This document shows, one piece after another, positions 59,470 to 64,000 of a DNA stretch of 64,000 nt (positions are counted from its first letter, which is position 1; each line of letters starts with the position of its first letter). The stretch is from Silurus meridionalis (lineage: Eukaryota; Chordata; Actinopteri; Siluriformes; Siluridae). The notes below the pieces were generated by a model. The model was not told the DNA's origin, searched no databases, and was given only the letters and a program-made list of their open reading frames with translations. The translations under genes were made by a program, and so were the position numbers. Where the stretch lies: positions 25,716,108 to 25,780,107 of the forward strand of contig NC_060886.1 in assembly GCF_014805685.1 (NCBI RefSeq), written 5' to 3'.

Positions 59470-62400
59470 TAGGGCTGTCAAAATAAACGCAGTAATAACG
59501 CGTTAACACAAATTTATTTTAACAGCACCAATTTTAAAAACGCAGGAACCCAGCCATTAGGGGGCACAAGCCAGTGCACTCTTAGTGCCGGTCCCAAGCC
59601 CGGATAATTGGGGAGGGTTGCGTTAGGAAGGGCATCCAGCAAAAAAACATGTGCGAAATCGAATATGCGGATCACAAATAAGAATTTCATACCGGATCGG
59701 TTGAGGCCCGGGTTAACAACGACCGCCACAGGTATCGTTACCCGACAGGGTACCGGTGAAAATTGGGCTACTGTTGGCCGAAGGAGGAGAAGGAGAGGAG
59801 GAAGACGTCTACAGAGACAGCTGGAAAAGAAGCAGTGTAAGAGAGTGGAGGTTCGTGTTGGTACTATGATTGGTGAAGGGAAAGAGGTAGCTGATATGAT
59901 GGAGAGGAAAAAAAGGTAGATATGTTGTGTGTTCAGGAGACCAAGTGAAAAGGGAGTAAGGCCAGGAATATTGGAGGTGGGTTTAAACTGTTTTATCATG
60001 GTGTGGATAGAAAGAGAAATGGTGTAGGGGTGATTCTGAAGGAAGAGTACAGTCAAAGGGTAATGGAGGTGAAGAGAGCTTCTGATAGGGTGATAAACGT
60101 GTAGCTGGAAGTTGAAGGGATGATGATAAATGTCATCAGTGCCTATGCTCCACAAGTCGCCTGTGAGATGGAGGAAAAGAAAGATTCTGGAGTGAATTAG
60201 ATGAACTGGTAGATGGTGTACCTGGGATAGAATGATTGGTGATTGGGGCAGACTTTAATGGGCATGTAGGTGAAAGGAACAGAGGTGATGAGGAGATGAT
60301 GGGTAGGTATGGCCTTGAGGAGATGAATGTGGAGGGGCAGATGGTGGTGGATTTTGCTAAAATTATGGAAATGGCAGCGGTGAATACGTATTGTAAGAAG
60401 AAGGATGATCATAGGGTGACCTATAAGAGTGGAGGAAGGTGCACACAGGCGGACTATGTTCTATGTAGGAGATGCAACCTGACTGATTGGAGAAGGTGTT
60501 GGCTGGGGACAGTGTAACTAGACAGCATCAAATGGCCGTCTGTAAGATGTTTTGGAGGCGAAGAAGAAGAGGAGGAGAGTGAGGACTGAAAGAAGAATAA
60601 GATGGTGGAAGCTGAAGTAGGAAGAGTGTAGTGTGAGGTTGAGGGAAGAGGTCAGACAGGGGCTCGGTGGTGGTGAAGAGGTGTTGGATGATTGGGAAAC
60701 TACTGCAGGAGTGATGAGGGAGGCAGCTAGAAAAGTACTTGGTGTGACATCTGGAAATAGAAAGGAAGACAAAGAGACGTGGTGGTGGAATGAGGAAGTG
60801 CAGGAGAGCATAAGGAGAAAGAGGTTGGCAAAACAGAGTGGGATCGACATAGTGATGAGAAAAGTAGGCAGAAGTACAAGGAGATACGGCAGTAGGTAAA
60901 GAGGGATGTGGCGAAAGCCAAGGAAAAGACATATGAGAAACTGTATGAGAGGTTGGACAGTAAGGGAGGAGAAAAGGATTTGTACCGGTTGGCCAGACAG
61001 AGGGACCGAGCTGGAAAGGATGTACTGCAAGTTAGAGCAATAAAGGATGGAGATGGAAATGTGTTGACTAGTGAGGAGAGTGTGTTGAGAAGGTGGAGGG
61101 AGTATTTTGAGCAGCTAATGAATGAGGAAAATCAGAGAGAGAGAAGGTTGGATGATGTGGAGTTGGTGAAGCAAAATGTGGATAGGATTAGTAAGGAGGA
61201 AGTGAGAGCAGCGATTAAGAGGATGAAGAGTGGAAAGTCGTTTGGACCAGATGACATACCTGTAGAAGCATGGAGATGTTTAGGAGAGATGGCAGAGGAG
61301 TTTTTAACCAGATTGTTTAACAAGATTCTGGAAGGTGAGATATTGCCTGAGAAATGGAGAAGAAGTGTGCTGGTACCGATCTTTAAACATAAGGGAGATG
61401 TGCAGACCTGCAGTAACTACAGGGGAATTAAGTTTGCTTTGAGAATGTTAATGGAGAAGTATAGAGAAGGACAGAAGGAATTGCATTGTGTATTTGTGGA
61501 TTTTGAGAAATCCAAAGTGACAAGAGAGGGGTTGTGGTATTGTATGAGGAAGTTAGGATGCAGGACATGTATGAGGACAGTGTGACAGCAGTAAAGTGTG
61601 TAGTAGGAAAGACAGACTGGTTCAGGGTGAAGGTTGGACTGCATCGAGGATCGGCCCTGAGCCCTTTCCTGTTTGCAGTGGTGATGGACAGGTTGACGGA
61701 TGAGGTCAGACAGGAGTCTCCCTGGACTATGATGTTTGCAGATGATATTGTGATTTGTGGTGAGAGTAGTGAGCAGGTTGAGAAGAGCCTGGAGAGGTGG
61801 AGATATGCGCTGGAGAGAAGGGAAATGAAAGTCAGTAGAAGTAAGACAGAGTACATGTGCGTAAATGAGAGGGAGGGCAGTGGAGTGATGCGGTTACAGG
61901 GAGAAGAGGTGGAGAAGGTGGAGGAGTTCAGGTACTTCGGGTCAACAGTGCAAAGTAATGGAGATTGTGTTAAAGAAGTGAAGAAAAGAGTGCAGGCAGG
62001 GTGGAGTGGGTGGAGAAGAGTGTCAGGAGTGATTTGTGATAGAAGAGTATCTGCAAGAATGAAAGGGAAAGTTTATAGGACTGTGGTGAGACCTGCGATG
62101 TTGTATGGATTAGAGACAGTGGCATTGAGTAAAAGACAGGAGGCGGAGCTGAAGATGTTAAGGTTTTCGTTGGGAGTGACGAGGATGGACAGGATTAGAA
62201 ATTAGTTTATTAGAGGGACAGCGCATGAAGGATGTTTTGGTGACAAGGTGAGGGAGGCAAGATTGAGATGGTTTGGACATGTGCAGAGGAGGGACATGAG
62301 TTATATTGGTAGAAAAATGCTGAGGATGGAGCCACCAGGTGGGAGGAAAAGAGGAAGGCCAAGGAGGAGGTTCATGGATGTGGTGAGGGAAGACATGGAG

Positions 62401-62850
62401 GTAGTTGGTGTGAAAGAGGCAGGTGTAGAGGACAGGGTGGTATGGAGAAGAATGATCCGCTGTGGCGACCCCTAATGGGAGCAGCCGAAAGAAGAAGAAG
62501 AATTTTATTAACGCAGGATTAATGCAGTGTGCATTTCTGTGACTATATTTATTACAAATATAATTAAATAAATATAGAAAAGGGCTAAATTAAAACCTTC
62601 ACTCAACACATATTTATTCACTTTATTCATGTATTTCTTTACGCAGATATAAAAGATAATAATAAAAATCCACCTGAAAATAATTTTTGTTTCACTGATG
62701 CGCCAAGTCTCAAATCAAGCACAAACATTTACCATGATGCAACATATCTGGCAATTAAAACCAACCATGTGGAAACACAGCAAAATTCAAAATTACAATT
62801 ACAAATTGTATTCATTATGCAGAAATAAAACATGCAGCATTGTTTTATTA
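59470..62850. repeat. Old repeat with AACGCGTTAAC motifs that received an RTE
   Basis: GGGCTGTCAAAATAAACGCA and AATAACGCGTTAACACAAA (59472-59515) are the start of a widespread fish repeat. Its other part resumes after the RTE (62519-62660, TTAATGCAGTGTGCATTTCT). Confidence 0.5.
59548..62500 (+). mobile_element. RTE-clade LINE, second near full-length copy
   Basis: The same start (ACCCAGCCATTAGG) and GAA tail as 3971-7104. EN pieces at 60236-60517 (GADFNGHVGE) and RT pieces at 60908-61585 (GPDDIPVEAW) and 61534-62205 (FADDIVIC). About 130 bp between YRGIK and FALRMLM are deleted relative to the first copy, and several frameshifts are present. Flanked by an 18-bp duplication AATTTTA..AACGCAGGA with two mismatches (59530-59547 and 62501-62518). 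Confidence 0.92.
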
Positions 62851-64000
62851 TTGATTTAATTGTACATGTTTTATTTTATATTCATGTGGGCCTTCAAAAT
62901 GAAGCAAAGACTTTGTCTAATCTAACCAACACTTCAGCATCATGTGGGGTTGCATTCGCTGCTAAGGAGTTTGGATCTGCTACTCCCAGGCATGTCAGTC
63001 ATGTTCCAGGAATCCTGCCCTCCAAGCAGGAGAGCTCCGATCAGAGGCACAACAATACAATTTCAGGAAATCAAACCATGAAAATCTCTGGCCGAACTTT
63101 TACAACGATAAAGCCGACAGCAAAGAAAACTGGATCAGATGTGTCTCCACTCAGGATTGCTAAAAGGCCTCGACTTGATGCTGCTTCAGCTGATCCTGCA
63201 AACACCGCACACATGACACAATCTCTCATCTCCAGTTCATTAGAAACATTGCAAAAGTCCTGTTCCGATTTATTAACTACAGACAGGATTCATGCCCTTT
63301 TTGAAGAAACAAGTGAACTTCCTGTTCTGACAGATGAGGAAAAATCGGTCATATCTAAGTTTTGCGTAAACGAGGTCAGTTATTATTTTCTTTTTTATTT
63401 AGTGTGCATTTAATTCAAACTACTTTATTCTTTATCTGTGGATTTAATTTCATTTTAAAAAGTCTGTTTATCTGTTCCTGATGTTCCTAAATTGAACAGC
63501 AGATATGATTGTAAACATGTAAAATGGTTTTGTTATATTTAATGTATAGTAGTTTTCCTAAACCTCATCTACAGTCAATTCTTAACTCCCTAATATTTAT
63601 TTCAAATACATTATTTGAATACATGTTTAATTTAATTGGATGCTAGATGATCTTTTTCTTCCATCTCATTTAGTCCTTAATGCAGACATTTCTGTCTGTG
63701 ATTTTGGACAAGATGAAGACAGATAAAGAGTCTATGGGACATGATCTCCTGCAGTCTCTCTGTAGGGTTTATGTGGGATTGTGTCAAATAAGAGGAGACT
63801 CATAAAGCACATGCCCTCGCCTACAGATTTCTTAAAGAAGGTGAGATTATATTGACAGACAGGTATATTGAAAATGATACAAAGAAGCCAATTGTGTCTT
63901 GTTTTTGGTTGTATTTGTATTTTTTTTTCTATACAGTGTATTTTCAGTGTTATTGTTTTGTTTCCTTTGCAGACTTTCCTGAAGCCCCCAAACTGATTAT

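Larger units (their letters stand above)
58267..64000 (+). pseudogene. ice1-like: ICE1-like paralog 3, broken, runs off window end
   Basis: Recognised exons: 2 (58267-58304), 3 (58441-58523), 4 (59321-59357), 5 (start 62905 or 62938, both in phase, to 63374), 6 (63674-63840) and the start of 7 (63973-). Exon 5 keeps IAKRPRLDAA, a basic nuclear-localisation-like patch, and LPVLTDEEKSVISKFCVNE. Exon 6 has lost 2 nt (CTCTCAT became CTCAT), giving a stop at 63803-63805. No exon 1 was found. Intron 3 contains a Tigger-like MITE and intron 4 a whole RTE. It is more diverged than paralogs 1 and 2. Most likely a pseudogene. Confidence 0.8.

Overview
The window is eukaryotic and almost certainly from a ray-finned (teleost) fish. 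It has spliced genes with GT/AG introns, long (AC)n and (AT)n microsatellites, and the usual teleost mix of Tc1, hAT-Charlie, Tigger-like, RTE, L2/CR1-like and Ty3/gypsy elements. An otophysan such as a catfish would fit, but the sequence alone does not prove the species. There are no bacterial-style operons, CRISPR arrays or phage genes. Most long open frames are transposon debris or frames read through simple repeats.

Region 1 (1-20 kb) is a decayed tandem TRIM locus. A RING/B-box/coiled-coil/PRY-SPRY gene lies on the minus strand (2977 down past position 1) with the classic TRIM exon pattern (396, 96, 231, 23, 119 nt, then SPRY). It has an interferon-response-like element just upstream of its ATG. 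A diverged copy of its 5' flank, still with that element, lies at about 11.98-12.23 kb without a TRIM reading frame. A frameshifted orphan SPRY exon lies at 19.3-19.9 kb. Between them are an RTE LINE with a 13-bp target duplication, a gypsy gag remnant, several Tc1 elements (one nested in another), and a hAT-Charlie element. The hAT element is itself split by a 1.7-kb TG...CA insertion flanked by a 4-bp duplication.

Region 2 (20-32 kb) is gene-poor. It holds a minus-strand gypsy pol/gag ruin, a TTAA-flanked MITE, a Tigger-like MITE, a broken SAMD3-like pseudogene (about 25-27.8 kb), possible minus-strand exons at 28.4-29.1 kb, and hAT-like MITEs.

Region 3 (32-64 kb) is a local segmental-duplication cluster of an 11-exon gene. 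Its product resembles the C-terminal domain of ICE1 (little elongation complex subunit 1). Paralog 1 (32338-35983) is complete and predicts 457 aa. Paralog 2 has intact exons 5-11 (48707-51711), but exon 2 is inverted and exons 3-4 were not found. Paralog 3 (58267 to the window end) keeps exons 2-7 but has a 2-nt deletion and stop in exon 6, plus a Tigger-like element and a full-length RTE in its introns. Paralogs 2 and 3 share a divergent-promoter block with a CRE palindrome, a GC-box block and an opposite-strand leader exon for a signal peptide. A 38-bp minisatellite is hugely expanded beside paralog 2 but not beside paralog 3. L2/CR1-like LINEs, a tRNA-Asn-derived SINE family and Tc1 deletion derivatives fill the spaces. 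Paralog comparison gives several natural empty-site/filled-site pairs that date insertions relative to the duplications.
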